Shown one piece after another: positions 1-12,611 of a DNA stretch of 64,000 nt; positions within the stretch are counted from its first letter, which is position 1, and the number at the start of each line of letters is the position of its first letter. Origin of the DNA: Leptobrachium leishanense (taxonomy: Eukaryota; Chordata; Amphibia; Anura; Megophryidae); NCBI GenBank assembly GCA_009667805.1, contig CM019070.1, forward strand, positions 56,982,735 to 57,046,734, given 5' to 3'. A model generated the notes under the pieces. That model ran no database searches. It was not told where the DNA came from and worked only from the letters and a program-made list of their open reading frames with translations. The translations under genes were made by a program, and so were the position numbers.

Positions 1-861
1 CGAAAATACTTTTTCTCTGTTTTAAGGATTCTAGAATCTGGATAAGGGGTTCTATACTAGGGATGAGCTGTTCGGTTCGATCAGTTCGGAGTTCGATTCA
101 AACTTTGGCCGTTCGCAAGTTCACGAACTTCGAACTTTTTGGCGTGTTCGCAAAACTTTTTTTGAAAAAAGTATAAAAAATGCTTAAAAAAATGCTAAAA
201 AATCTAGAAATAAAGAGACTCTTTACTGCAGAATATTATAAGCAACGGTTTATTAGATATTGAATTAACAAATAATGTCTACATGCAAAGATTCTCACCT
301 CTAAATGACCTGTGTTCGCAAACGGCGTAAACAACAGGTGTTTTTAGTCTGGTCTAATGAATTTGATACATTGTATGTAGAATGAGGGTGTGGTGTCTCC
401 AGATGTATCAAACAACACCTGTGCTTCTGAGAAGTGTTCATTTCTCTACTAAATCTTCCTCTGATGTGCTTAACTAACCCTGCATTTCACTGCTGTGTGC
501 TCAGCTAATTTTTACCGCTTTCGCTCATCATGTTTAAATGCGATTTGAAGCCACATTTTATTAAATGACCCAGACATATTAGATATTGTTCTTTCCGTCA
601 GACTCCGCAGATTCATAATATATAATTTTTATATGTATACGTCATGTCCTGCCTGTATATTATGACAAAAAATGCAATAAAAATTGAATTTTTAATCATC
701 TGCAGTGGGTAAAGTGTTTTTTATTCACATTTTAGCACATGAGCGTTTGCGGTTATGTTTTCTATGGGGTGCGCTTGCGCAAAAATTAGAAATGGGGAAT
801 TGTTACATTTTGTGAGGGGAATTACGTGCTCAGGCCTTTCGATTGACACCCTCCATGACCC

Positions 862-936
862 CCTAGCTGCCACGGTTCTGGAGATATCGGGGTTCAAATG
901 AACCCCCTATCTCCACCAGGGGATTCCGGGCAGCTA
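862..936. repeat. Nested hairpin in family-A element
   Basis: The outer arms are CCCTAGCTGCC and GGCAGCTAGGG. An inner pair is GGAGATA...GGGGTT with AACCCC...TATCTCC around a CAAATG loop. The loop is where the upstream edge of the 175-bp duplication begins. Confidence 0.7.
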
Positions 937-1069
937 GGGGTTCCCCGGCTATCTGACGTCATCACGCTATGCGTGAGGACGTCAGGCAGTGAGGGGGGAC
1001 CCAGGGGTGGAGCCGCCATCCAAGATGGCGGCCCCCACCGGAGCTAGGCCGCACTTCGGCGCCGCAAGG
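894..1069 (+). repeat. 175-bp direct repeat flanking the minisatellite, copy 1
   Basis: The segment starts at the TCAAATGAACCCC loop of one hairpin and ends at GCCGCAAGG, the loop of another. It is nearly identical to 3062-3236, with a small number of substitutions and 1-2-bp indels. The minisatellite begins immediately after it. Confidence 0.9.
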
Positions 1070-3061
1070 CATCTCTATACACAGCCCCATCAGCATCTCT
1101 ATACACAGCCTCAAAGCAGCTCTATACACAACCTCACAGCATCTCTATACACAACCTCACAGCATCTCTATACACAGCATCTCTATACACAGCATCTCTA
1201 TACACAGCCTCACAGCATCTCTATACACAGCCTCTCTATACACAACCCCATCAGCATCTCTATACACAACCCTATCAGCATCTCTATACACGGCATCTCT
1301 ATACACAATCCCATCAGCATCTCTAAACACAGCCTCACAGCATCTCTACACACAGCCTCACAGCATCTTTATACACAACCTCACAGCATCTCTATACACA
1401 ACCTCACAGCATCTCTATACACAGCCTCACAGCATCTCTATACACAGCCTCTCTATACACAACCCCATCAGCATCTCTATACACAAACAGCATCTCTATA
1501 CACAACCCTATCAGCATCTCTATACACGGCATCTCTATACACAACCCCATCAGCATCTCTATACACAAACAGCAGCTCTATACACAATCCCATCAGCATC
1601 TCTAAACAGAGCCTCACAGCATCTCTATACACAGCCTCACAGCATCTCTACACACAGCCTCACAGCATCTTTATACACAACCTCACAGCATCTCTATTCA
1701 CAACCTCACAGCATCTCTATACACAGCCTCACAGCATCTCTATACACAACCCCATCAGCATCTCTAAACACAGCCTCACAGCATCTCTATACACAGCCTC
1801 ACTGCATCTTTATACACAAGCTCACAGCATCTCTATACACAGCTTCACAGCATCTCTATACACAACCCCATCAGCATATCTATACACAAACAGCATCTCT
1901 ATACACAATCCCATCAGCATCTCTATACACAACCCTATCAGCATCTCTATACACAGTATCTCTATACACAGCCACACAGCATCTCTATACACAGCCTCAC
2001 AGCATCTCTATACACAACCCCATCAGCATCTCTATACACAGCCTCTCTATACACAACCCCATCAGCATCTCTATACACAACCCTATCAGCATCTCTATAC
2101 ACGGCATCTCTATACACAACCCCATCAGCATCTCTATACACAAACAGCAGCTCTATACACAATCCCATCAGCATCTCTAAACACAGCCTCACAGCATCTC
2201 TACACACAGCCTCACAACATCTTTATACACAACCTCACAGCATCTCTATACACAACCTCACAGCATCTCTATACACAGCCTCACAGCATCTCTATACACA
2301 GCCTCTCTATACACAACCCCATCAGCATCTCTATACACAAACAGCATCTCTATACACAACCCTATCAGCATCTCTATACACGGCATCTCTATACACAACC
2401 CCATCAGCATCTCTATACACAAACAGCAGCTCTATACACAATCCCATCAGCATCTCTAAACAGAGCCTCACAGCATCTCTATACACAGCCTCACAGCATC
2501 TCTACACACAGCCTCACAGCATCTTTATACACAACCTCACAGCATCTCTATACACAACCTCACAGCATCTCTATACACAGCCTCACAGCATCTCTATACA
2601 CAACCCCATCAGCATCTCTAAACACAGCCTCACAGCATCTCTATACACAGCCTCACTGCATATTTATACACAAGCTCACAGCATCTCTATACACAGCTTC
2701 ACAGCATCTCTATACACAACCCCATCAGCATATCTATACACAAACAGCATCTCTATACACAATCCCATCAGCATCTCTATACACAACCCTATCAGCATCT
2801 CTATACACAGTATCTCTATACACAGCCACACAGCATCTCTACACACAGCCTCACAGCATCTCTATACACAACCCCATCAGCATCTCTATACACAAACAGC
2901 GTCTCTATACACAACCCCATCAGCATCTCTATACACAGCATCTCTATACACAGCATCTCTATACACAGCCACACAGCATCTCTATACACAACCCCATCAG
3001 CATCTCTAAACACAGCCTCACAGCATCTCTATACACAACCTCACAGCATCTCTGTGAACCC
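1070..3061. repeat. Minisatellite, CAGCATCTCTATACACA-type units (about 2 kb)
   Basis: Units share the core AGCATCTCTATACACA with variable spacers such as ACCTCAC, ACCCCATC or AA. This gives unit lengths of about 15, 19, 23 and 24 bp. The plus strand is very poor in G. There is a higher-order repeat: about 1306-2040 matches about 2160-2894 at a constant 854-bp offset with few differences. No stop codon arises from the repeat in the plus-strand frames, so a spurious ORF of about 700 codons runs through it (989-3124, beginning with GTG). I do not regard it as a gene. Confidence 0.95.
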
Positions 3062-3236
3062 TCAAATGAACCCCCTATCTCCACCAGGGGATTCTGGGCA
3101 GCTAGGGGTTCCCCGGCTATCTGATGTCATCACGCTATGCGTGAGGATGTCAGGCAGTGAGAGGGGACCCGGGGTGGAGCCGCCATTCAAGATGGCAGCC
3201 CCCACCAGAGCTAGGCCGCACTTCGGCGCCGCAAGG
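3062..3236 (+). repeat. 175-bp direct repeat flanking the minisatellite, copy 2
   Basis: It is the counterpart of 894-1069. Here the final hairpin is intact: GCACTTCGGC and its partner GCCGAAGTGC surround GCCGCAAGGT. In copy 1 that hairpin is broken in its loop by the start of the array. Confidence 0.9.
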
Positions 3237-3645
3237 TGCCGAAGTGCGACCCGGTGCCTAAGGGGTTAAAACCAGGCACCGCTTAAAAGGGAGACTCTCT
3301 CCTTTTAAGCGGTGCCTGGCTTTTTTTTGTGGGACCTCCCGATAGGGAGGGAGAAGGATCTGAACGGATCCCCCCCTCCCTTGCAGGCAATCTCCCGGCA
3401 TTGCCGGGGGGGTTGCCTGGAAATGACGTCATCGCGCATGGTGCGATGACGTCATTTACGTCAAGAGGAGGAGCTTGACTTCAGCGTCTGAGGACGCTGA
3501 AGTCAGAACGCCACGGGACCCCGGACAGAGAGGTGAGTATCTCCGCCGGGGTCCCGCAAAGCTGATGACGTGACACATCCTCCTCAGCATACAGCGGGAG
3601 TAACTGAGGACGTGTCCCACACGTCGTCAGCAGTGAAGGGGTTAA
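3237..3645. repeat. Hairpin-rich right arm of the family-A element
   Basis: Consecutive perfect hairpins are visible. 3272-3319 has 19-bp arms beginning CCAGGCACCGC and a 10-nt loop. 3421-3457 has 15-bp arms beginning AAATGACGTC and a 7-nt loop. 3476-3505 has 13-bp arms beginning TGACTTCAGC and a 4-nt loop. Looser ones lie around 3328-3375 and 3507-3556. The arm ends in CAGCAGTGAAGGGG and TTAA. Confidence 0.85.
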
Positions 3646-4102
3646 AAATTTCTTTTTTTAAACTTTTTGTCCTTGTTTCCTGTCCCCCAAGGCACTACCC
3701 GGACCCGGACATTGTTTTTAAATGTTTCTATACATCCTAGAAATCCGCCACTTCACGGGCAGGTTATGGGGACCTCCTAGGCACGATATTTGAAGGAATT
3801 TTTCATTTTTATTTTTAACCCTTATTTCATGGAAAACTCCCAGTCCCTTTAAAAACTTTTTTTTTTTTACTTTTTGTCCTTGTTTCCTGTCCCCCAGGGC
3901 ACTACCCGGAACCCAAAACACCTTTTATGGCAAATATCTAGCATATATGCCCTCTTGGAGGGCACTCTAAAAGTCGAATTTTGAGTCGCATTGACTTGTA
4001 TTGAGTTCGTGTTCGAGTACGAGTTCGAATTCGAACTTTTGAAAAGTTTGAGTTCGAATGCGAACCGAACTCGGGGGTGTTCGACTCATCCCTATTCTAT
4101 AC

Positions 4103-5470
4103 CTGTATAATACATTTAAAACCTGTATCGGTTAAACTGCACAGAGAAGTGAACTCCACTGCAGAGCTGTAGCTGAAATTGTAGGGAACTGCACGACTAA
4201 TTGGGAATTTGTTGCAAAAATAGCCAAATTAGGGGAGGAGAGAACTAAAATTCAATTATTATTCCAGATTAGCATTGTAGGACTAACCAGATTATGCAAG
4301 GTTTTACTCATATTTATTATTATAGATTAATTAGATGTAACATTAAAAAACATGAAAACTGCTGCTTGATGCAAAAGCAAAAAAAAGAAAACCCAGAGTA
4401 CAAAACAATGGTGTAAAATTCAACCCACAGGAAAGCCAGAGGAATAAAGCTATTCTAATGTACCATGTGTTTGGCCAGAGGTCACTTGATTGTATTTATT
4501 TTGATTTTATTGTATATGTTGCTAATCAGCATAATAAAATAGCTAGGAGAGCTTTTCTCACTGCTTGATAAATATAGGCTTTAATGCAATGCCTTTTAGC
4601 ATCGAATTTCTGTTTAAAAAAATATATTCCCTAAGCTCCGAGCAAATGCATTTCCCCACAATTTACAGCTCTATATTATCAAACTGTGCTAAACATCACA
4701 TTTTCCAATGTGAACTTAAAGAGAAACCTATATATAAAAAAAAACAAGCACAACCACAATGTGGATAAAGATGTCACAGGGTTATTCTGTGTAAAATTCA
4801 TATTTCATACCCCTGTGCATATTAATCCTGTTTAGTAAACGCTGGAAATTGTTTTGGGTCTGTCGTTAGATAACAAAGGTTTATGCAGCCGGTGTTAATG
4901 TCACAATGTTAATCTTAACACCAGATGGCAATTTAAAGTCAGGTCTGTAATGGATCCAAAAAAAAATGTATCTTAAATGTGTTTTCTTAAGTCAACTTAA
5001 CATCACATCTGAAGAGCACAGAGTGCTAAGAATCACACATCTAGTATTTGTATAGCGCAATAATATGGTAACATATTCCAGATATAATATGGATTATAGG
5101 GGAGCAGAGTCGCCATACTATTAAACATGTGCTTAATTGCAAGAGTTGGGCGCACCTGCAAAATCTGTGAAATATCCTGCAACACTTATGGATATCAACA
5201 CAATCACACTGCAGAGCCGGACTGTAACCCAAATCTGTTTCTTAAGAAAGGCTTTTTCTTTTTTTCTCTACAAAATGCATAATGGGTTTACATCTCAATC
5301 AGTTTGTGAAAGTTTGGCATTTCGTTTTATATTTGTTTCAAGGAAAATCATTTTATATACATATTCATCAACGTTATTTATATTCAAGACTTTCTTTTTC
5401 TCTCCATGTTTCTAGTTTTCGCTCTTTCTCTCCCTATTATTACTGTTCTTTCTGCATCTTTATTCACCCT
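4103..5470. other. AT-rich intergenic stretch, nothing recognised
   Basis: I see no coding region longer than about 90 codons, no repeat ends and no RNA gene. The short ORFs here have no recognisable family features. Confidence 0.5.
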
Positions 5471-5479
5471 TCTCTCTGC

Positions 5480-6290
5480 TCGTGTCATGGCCCTCGCCGC
5501 CGGTGTCGCGGTAAAGCCAAATCCGGCGCTTCCCCATGCTAAAACTCCAGCACAACTTTTCCCACTACCTGCTCCGGTTGGATCTTATTAATGTCCCATG
5601 CCATGATCCAGCTCCCAAGAGTCCACTCCAGGTCACCTGCATTCTCCCAGGTGTAGGCTGGCTCCTGGACTTCCATTTAAGCGTGCTCCACCCTTCCTGC
5701 AGGGCTTCATCATTGAAGTCTGGCTGTGCGTCTGACCAGTGCTTGCTACATAAAGCTCCCTGTTCTGCAGCCTCAAGATACCCTATATTTCCTACCAAGT
5801 CTACCCACCGTGATCCTGTCAAGTCTCCCACCGAGTACCTACCCCACAATCCATCCAGTATCCTGCCAAGCCTCAACCATATTTCCACTATTGAGTACCT
5901 GTGTATGAACTTTGCATTGGATTCTGACCACGTTATTGCCTGCCACCTGCCAAGATCCTTTGCCTTCAGACTCTGACCATGTTTGTTGCCTGCCTCTTGT
6001 CTGGACCCCCTGCCACAGACTTTAACCAAGTTTGCTTTAGTTCATTTGTGTCCAGCCCTATTCCTGTGCCGTCAGTCTTGCCTGTGTTTAGTTACTTCTG
6101 TTTTGCCACACCTATCCTTTTAGTTCTGTGTTTAGTGTAGTCTCTTGTGTGCTCCTCGTTCCTCCACGTCTTTAGGTTTTAGTTGTGTTTAGTTTCCCAA
6201 TCTATGCTGTGCTATGCCACCCCACAGAATTTAAGCTCGTCTGCCTCCTTGCAAAACACCGGCGGCAAGGGGTTAATAATATATTGACCT
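5480..6290 (+). other. Pyrimidine-rich, retroelement-like sequence of unknown class
   Basis: This is a C/T-rich stretch of cytosine-rich, CCAAG/CCTGTC-containing sequence, similar in composition to 9160-9500 and 33360-36540. Such stretches resemble LTR or untranslated parts of vertebrate retroelements. I could not find matched TG...CA ends or a target duplication. Overlapping 146- and 154-codon ORFs on opposite strands have no family resemblance and are treated as chance. Confidence 0.3.
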
Positions 6291-6476
6291 TGCCGTTAAC
6301 AGACAAAAAGTGGAGAATTTAAAAACCCCAAAACATATGTGCGTTACCATATCAGCACCACTGATGCAGGTATAACCCAATTCAAGAAGTTAAGGGATAC
6401 AACAAGCTGAAAAGAACAAAATCACATAACATAGTGTAGTATTTAAACTGGAACAAAGCTTCAAAATGCTAAATTA

Positions 6477-6504
6477 CAGTTGTGTTCAAAATTATTCAAC
6501 CCCC
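6477..6504 (+). repeat. Left terminal inverted repeat of the Tc1 element
   Basis: 28 bp, a perfect reverse complement of 8066-8093, with TA immediately outside. A second related site is at 6667-6679. Confidence 0.97.
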
Positions 6505-6694
6505 ACTGAAAATGAGTGTTTTGGCCAGTTTGACATTGATTTTGATCATTCAGTTATCTTGCTTACAATTAAATCAAAGAGGCACGTGTAGGTCAGACAA
6601 ATATAACATAACATTTATAATGAAATAACCACAAATGTCTTTTCTGTGCTCACATCATTATCAGTTTTATTCAACCCCCAAGTGACATTCAATC

Positions 6695-7741
<1,047 letters not shown>

Positions 7742-8065
7742 CTAGAAGGAGCTGAGTATCACAGTCATTTTACAGCTGCCTGATTGGTGCTTATTATGCT
7801 TTATTGCTGCTCCGTGACATCCACAGGTGTTTTCAATACCTGATTGAAAACACTTGAATGAACCTCTGTTCTTCAGAGTGATAGTCTTTAAGGGGTTGAA
7901 TAATTGTGTCAATGAAGAATTCACAAAAGAAACATTTACTACTGTATTACAAAACCAATTGATGTCATTTTAGTTGCATATGGTTCTTTAAAAAGTCCTT
8001 GTAGGATTTCATTCTGAATACAATTACAAATGTACACTAAATTCCCTAAAACCCTTTACAGCATT

Positions 8066-8093
8066 GGGGGTTGAATAATTTTGAACACAACTG
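8066..8093 (-). repeat. Right terminal inverted repeat of the Tc1 element
   Basis: A perfect 28-bp match to the left end, followed by TA at 8094-8095. The inner partner site is at 7891-7908. Confidence 0.97.
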
Positions 8094-8095
8094 TA

Positions 8096-9597
8096 CACTG
8101 ACAAACATATTGAAATACATTCAGGATGGATGTAAGCAGTTATGGCCGTCACAGGAAAAGGCTGCCTTGTAGACTCCTTCCGGACCAGACTACAGGAAAG
8201 AAATCCCATTTAATGGACTTTGCGTGGAATGTCAGCATACACCTTACAAACTGATATTCCGCACAAGTATTCTACTCACAAATACAAAATACATTGGACT
8301 GTGCTTTCCTCATTGTTTGTCAATTTACCATAATACTCACTTTTCACTAATTGTCAGCAGTAAGAAAGTGATTGCAAAGTCTTATCTAGGTTTTCTTGCC
8401 AGCCCCTCCCCCTCCTCCCTCCATTATAATTAAGGAGAATGTTAACCCACTTTATGGGTTAACCCTTATACAATCAACTCGTAGAATGTCAGGCTAATGG
8501 CTCGTGATGCATTCTGAGCTGTCTACTCGGATTATAAAATGCCCAAATAATGCATTGCAGATTGAACTGGTGCTATAGGTTTTTATGTTTGATTTTACTG
8601 ATATCAATAATTTGCTCACATGCTGAGTTCAAAAGATAAGCGCTCCTACGATTTGAGTGCAGTCACTATGTGGACGAACTATTGATTTTCCTTGCTTTTA
8701 ATTCATAGAAGGAACGCAATGTTTCCTGACTGAGTGTTTTGACTCTGCTTGAGATTACCAATAAATCTTAGTTTTTCAGAAAATGAAGGGTCTCATTCTT
8801 CTGTAATTGTGAAAGCAATAAAGAATCACGATAAAATAAAGAAAGTAAAAGAATAATACGTGGAGATGGTTTTCAATGCCTGCATCAAAGATCTCTACGA
8901 GAATCTACTTTCTGCAAGGCCAAAAAGAAACTTTAGTACATTCATGGTATGGAACATACCTACTCTGTTGAACAACTCTACGTCTTGAAAACTTGGTAGC
9001 TTTTTACTTACTCAACAGGGACTTGTTATCATACAATTCGAAACCTATTTTTCGATGTCCTGTACCCTTCATTCGATGTTATACCGTCGATATATCTCTC
9101 TATAAGAGCGTTGCTCCCCTTTTGGAGCACAAATAACACAAGGAGGTATGATAACGCTGTGCCTGTTGAATTTAAAACCAGATGTCTGAGGCCTGGTTCC
9201 TTGCCCTGACATGATTCTCACTCCTCAGTGCTTTCTTTGTGAGTTATATGTCTTCTGCTTATTTGTGTATGACTCTAGATCTTAACCCTTTGGCTCCTGG
9301 CTGAAAACCCGATCTGGCACCTGACTTCTGGCAATCCTGTGACTACATGATCAGACTCTTAACCCTTTGGCACTTGGCTGACTCTCCGATCTGGCATCAG
9401 GCCCCTGGGCATATCTCTGCCAACCCAACTCTTATTAAACCCTGGTATCTGGCTTACAAGCAACCCCCGATATCTGGCTCACAAGCAATATCTGGTAATA
9501 ACCCCTAGTGTCTGTTATTCTGTTTGTGTATGGTAATAGGTAGATTTTCTGGCCACTTAAAGGATGGGCAATGTAGAATAGCTTATGTGCGTTCAGG
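8096..9597. other. Intergenic stretch, no gene recognised
   Basis: AT-rich and featureless to about 9160. From 9180 to 9500 there is C/T-rich sequence in which CTTAACCCTTTGGC and a following TGGCTGA/GATCTGGCA motif occur twice about 77 bp apart (near 9289 and 9366). This could be part of an LTR or other retroelement, but ends were not found. Confidence 0.4.
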
Positions 9598-9849
9598 GAT
9601 CAGACCAGTGGCGTCACTAGGGTTGGTGTCACCCGGTGCGGTAACTTATGGTGTCCCCCCCCACCCGAGTTTTACTGATTTTTTTTTAACTACTCTTACT
9701 CCTAAATCAGTACTCCCATATAACACTGAATGCTCATACACACAGCGCACATTACTGTGAGGTTTATTGCTGTGGAGCTCTCTCATATGCTCACACAACT
9801 TTTTGCCAGCTGCCAGCAAGTACGTTGCCTGTTCGAAGGCAGTGAAAGC

Positions 9850-10492
9850 ACACATGGATATATATTGCCCCCAGCAGCTCTGGATATATTGCCCCCAGCA
9901 GCTCTGGATATATATTGCCCCCAGCAGCTCACCCATGGATATATTGCCACCCAGCTCACATATGGATATATTGCCCCAGTTCACAGTTATATATTGCCCC
10001 CAGCAGCTCACCCATGGATATATATTGCCCCAGCTCACATATGGATATATTGCGCCTCAGCTCACATATGGATATATTGCGCCTCAGCTCACACATGGAT
10101 ATATTGCCCCAGACCAGCTCACACATGGATATATTGCCCCAGACCAGCTCACACATGGATATTGCCCCAGCTCTCATGGATACTGCCCCAGCACACATGG
10201 ATATGCCCCAGCTCCTCTCATGGATATTGGCCCAGCTCCTCTCATGGATATTGCCCCAGCTCCTCTCATGGATACTGCCCCAGCTCCTCTCATGGATATA
10301 CTGCCCCAGCTCCTCTCATGGATATACTGCCCCAGCTCCTCTCATGGATATACTGCCCCAGCTGCTCTCATGCATATACTGCCCCAGCTGCTCTAATTGA
10401 TAATGCCCCAGCTGCTCTCATGGATTTTGCCCCAACTCCTCTCATGGATTTTGCCCCAGCTCATGGATATGCCCCAGCTCATGGATATGCCC
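9850..10492. repeat. Minisatellite of element B, left block
   Basis: Units have the form GCCCCAGCTC + CATGGATAT with 18-30-bp lengths. The earliest units (9855-10160) are the most diverged, with GGATATATTGCCCC cores. Units become regular CTCTCATGGATATACT types later. The block is cut at 10492 by an LTR and resumes at 11256. Confidence 0.95.
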
Positions 10493-11255
10493 TGTCACGT
10501 CTCGGCCTTGCCCCCTGGTGATGAAGGGTCTTCATGTTTGTTTTTCCCCTATGGTGTGTCTGGCTGTGCTGTTTAGTGCTGATCTGGGGCTCTGTTGTGA
10601 TCTCCTGGTCTGGGGTCACATGGCCCAATCACACAGACCCACTCCCTATATATTCCCAGCAGCACAGAGCCTCATTGACTGTTTGTGGAGTTTGATGGTG
10701 GTTCTGTCTGGTTCGTGTTTCCTGAGTTGCTGCAAAGCATTCCTGTTCAAGTGTTTTCTGGTTCTGACCTCGGCTTTATTTTTGACTATCCCTTCTACTC
10801 CCCCCTGGTACCGTATATTTCTGATCTGTTGCCAACCTCTGCCTGATTGACGATTCTTGTATGTTTCATGTTTTATGTACCTTGTCTGTCTTAGTTTAGT
10901 ATATTATTCAGAGGCCGCTTATAAGGACCTCTTTTAGTATAGTCTGTTTTGTTTACTGTCCTTCAGCCTGCTCACTTCACGGATTGTCAAGTGTATCTTT
11001 GTGTTTCTCCGACTGCCCTGCAGCCTGCTCAATTCACGGATTGGCAGGCGTATCATTGTGTTTCTGAGTGTCCTAAGTTGTCTGTCGGTCTTGAAGCCTT
11101 CGGAGCTTAGTGGCAATTCTGTTCTGTTTTTTGGTGCTCCTTGGTTTTGGAGAAATCCGTCTGTCCTTGTGTCCAGTCAGTTACTCACCTGCCTTAAGGG
11201 CTTCATCTCCTGTTCCAAGCCACCACGATGGCCCAAGCAGGGGCTAACTGTTACA
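10493..11255. mobile_element. Solo LTR (Ty3/gypsy-like) inserted in the minisatellite
   Basis: 763 bp beginning TGTCACG and ending GTTACA, so the ends are TG...CA with a short TGT/ACA inverted repeat. It is flanked by the 5-bp direct repeat TGCCC (10488-10492 and 11256-11260), and minisatellite units continue on both sides. No internal retroviral region or second LTR is present, so it is a recombined solo LTR. The family assignment rests on the 5-bp duplication and termini only. Confidence 0.8.
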
Positions 11256-12462
11256 TGCCCCAGCACATGGATATTGCCCCAACTCATGGATATGCCCCAG
11301 CTCATGGATATTGCCCCAACTCATGGATACTGCCCCAGCTCATGGATATACTGCCCCAGCACATGGATATTGCCCCAGCTCATGGATATGCCCCAGCTCA
11401 TGGATATTGCCCCAACTCATGGATACTGCCCCAGCTCATGGATATGCCCCAGCTCCTCATGGATTTGCCCCAGCACCTCATGGATTTGCCCCAGCACCTC
11501 ATGGATTTGCCCCAGCACCTCATGGATATGCCCCAGCACCTCATGGATATGCCCCAGCAGCTCATGGATATGCCCCAGCACCTCATGGATTTGCCCCAGC
11601 ACCTCATGGATATGCCCCAGCAGCTCATGGATACTGCCCCAGCAAATGGATTACTGCCCCAGCAGATGGATTACTGCCCCAGCAAATGGATATGCCCCAG
11701 CACCTCATGGATAATGCCCCAGCACCAGATGGATACTGCCCCAGCTCCTCATGGATATGCCCCAGCTCACCTCCGCCGCGTATTCGCTCCCTGCGAGCGT
11801 CCGAAGCATGCAGCTTGTATACTGCCCCAGCTCATGGATATACTGCCCCAGCTCAAGGATATACTGCCCCAGCTGCTCTAATTGATAATGCCCCAGCTGC
11901 TCTCATGGATGTTGCCCCAGCTCCTCTCATGGATTTTGCCCCAGCTCATGGATATGCCCCAGCTCATGGATATGCCCCAGCTCATGGATATACTGCCCCA
12001 GCTCATGGATATACTGCCCCAGCTCATGGATATACTGCCCCAGCACATGGATATTGCCCCAGCTCATGGATATTGCCCCAGCTCATGGATATACTGCCCC
12101 AGCTCATGGATATACTGCCACAGCACATGGAATGCCCCAGCACCTCATGGATATGCCCCAGCACCTCATGGATTTGCCCCAGCACCTCATGGATTTGCCC
12201 CAGCACCTCATGGATATGCCCCAGCAGCTCATGGATTTGCCCCAGTACCTCATGGATATGCCCCAGCACCTCATGGATATGCCCCAGCAGCTCATGGATA
12301 TGCCCCAGCAGCTCATGGATATGCCCCAGCACCTCATGGATACTGCCCCAGCAGATGGATTACTGCCCCAGCAAATGGATATGCCCCAGCACCTCATGGA
12401 TAATGCCCCAGCACCAGATGGATACTGCCCCAGCTCCTCATGGATATGCCCCAGCTCACCCT
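11256..12462. repeat. Minisatellite of element B, right block with higher-order duplication
   Basis: The main unit is 21 bp (GCCCCAGCACCTCATGGATAT), with 18-bp variants lacking CAC. A unit block plus a non-repetitive tail (TATTCGCTCCCTGCGAGC) occurs twice, with tails at 11781 and 12471 (690 bp apart). The marker CTCTAATTGATAATG occurs at 10391 and 11876, tying the left block to the first copy. Because most units are multiples of 3, open frames up to about 400 codons exist on both strands. They are heptapeptide-repeat artefacts, not genes. Confidence 0.95.
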
Positions 12463-12611
12463 CCACCGCGTATTCGCTCCCTGCGAGCGTCCGAAGCATG
12501 CAGCTTTGGGGGAGCCACGTGACCAGCCGTGATTGGCTGGTGACGTGTTTCCTCCAGGCGAGCGCCGAAGCTGCATGCTTCAGACGCTCGCAGGGAGCGA
12601 ATACACGGCGG
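12463..12611. repeat. Large hairpin next to the minisatellite
   Basis: Arms of about 43 bp (12463-12505 and 12569-12611, core TATTCGCTCCCTGCGAGC) with a few mismatches surround a loop that contains a second hairpin, CACGTGACCAGCC with GGCTGGTGACGTG. The left arm is the same sequence as the tail at 11774-11815, so part of the hairpin was copied with the array. Confidence 0.85.

Larger units (their letters stand above)
470..3645. mobile_element. TTAA-flanked piggyBac-like non-autonomous element (long family A) carrying a minisatellite
   Basis: TTAA occurs at 470-473 and 3642-3645. The termini resemble other TTAA elements here: a CACTGCTG-type left end, and CAGCAGTGAAGGGG just before the right TTAA. 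The first ~350 bp (about 495-815) match 49000-49330 in the element at 48981-50227, which makes them one family. No transposase is encoded. The 3' third is a run of hairpins. A 2-kb minisatellite and a 175-bp duplication expand it well beyond the 1.25-kb relative. TTAA target choice is characteristic of piggyBac; the left end is the less certain boundary. Confidence 0.7.
58..4094. mobile_element. hAT-like non-autonomous element, copy 1 (composite, 4.0 kb)
   Basis: Both ends read TAGGGATGAG in inverted orientation. The element is flanked by an exact 8-bp direct repeat, TTCTATAC (50-57 and 4095-4102), the target-duplication length typical of hAT transposons. The subterminal DNA on both sides is dense in TTCGAA/GTTCG words. 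No transposase is present. Most of the interior is a younger TTAA-flanked insertion (470-3645). The right arm has an internal duplication: a segment with CTTGTTTCCTGTCCCCCA occurs near 3670 and again near 3870. A second copy in opposite orientation lies at 33885-35884. The ends and duplication are seen directly; the superfamily is inferred from them. Confidence 0.85.

Noticed and set aside
1070..3061. CRISPR-like array (regular repeats)
   Set aside because: Repeats are contiguous degenerate units without unique spacers, in vertebrate DNA.
5536..6029. Overlapping 146- and 154-codon ORFs on opposite strands
   Set aside because: They are mutual antisense in C/T-rich sequence and neither resembles a known protein.
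11311..12522. Long open frames (up to about 400 codons) on both strands through the second minisatellite
   Set aside because: Units are mostly multiples of 3 and stop-free, so frames open automatically. Products are heptapeptide repeats in every frame, and a solo LTR and block duplications interrupt the array.
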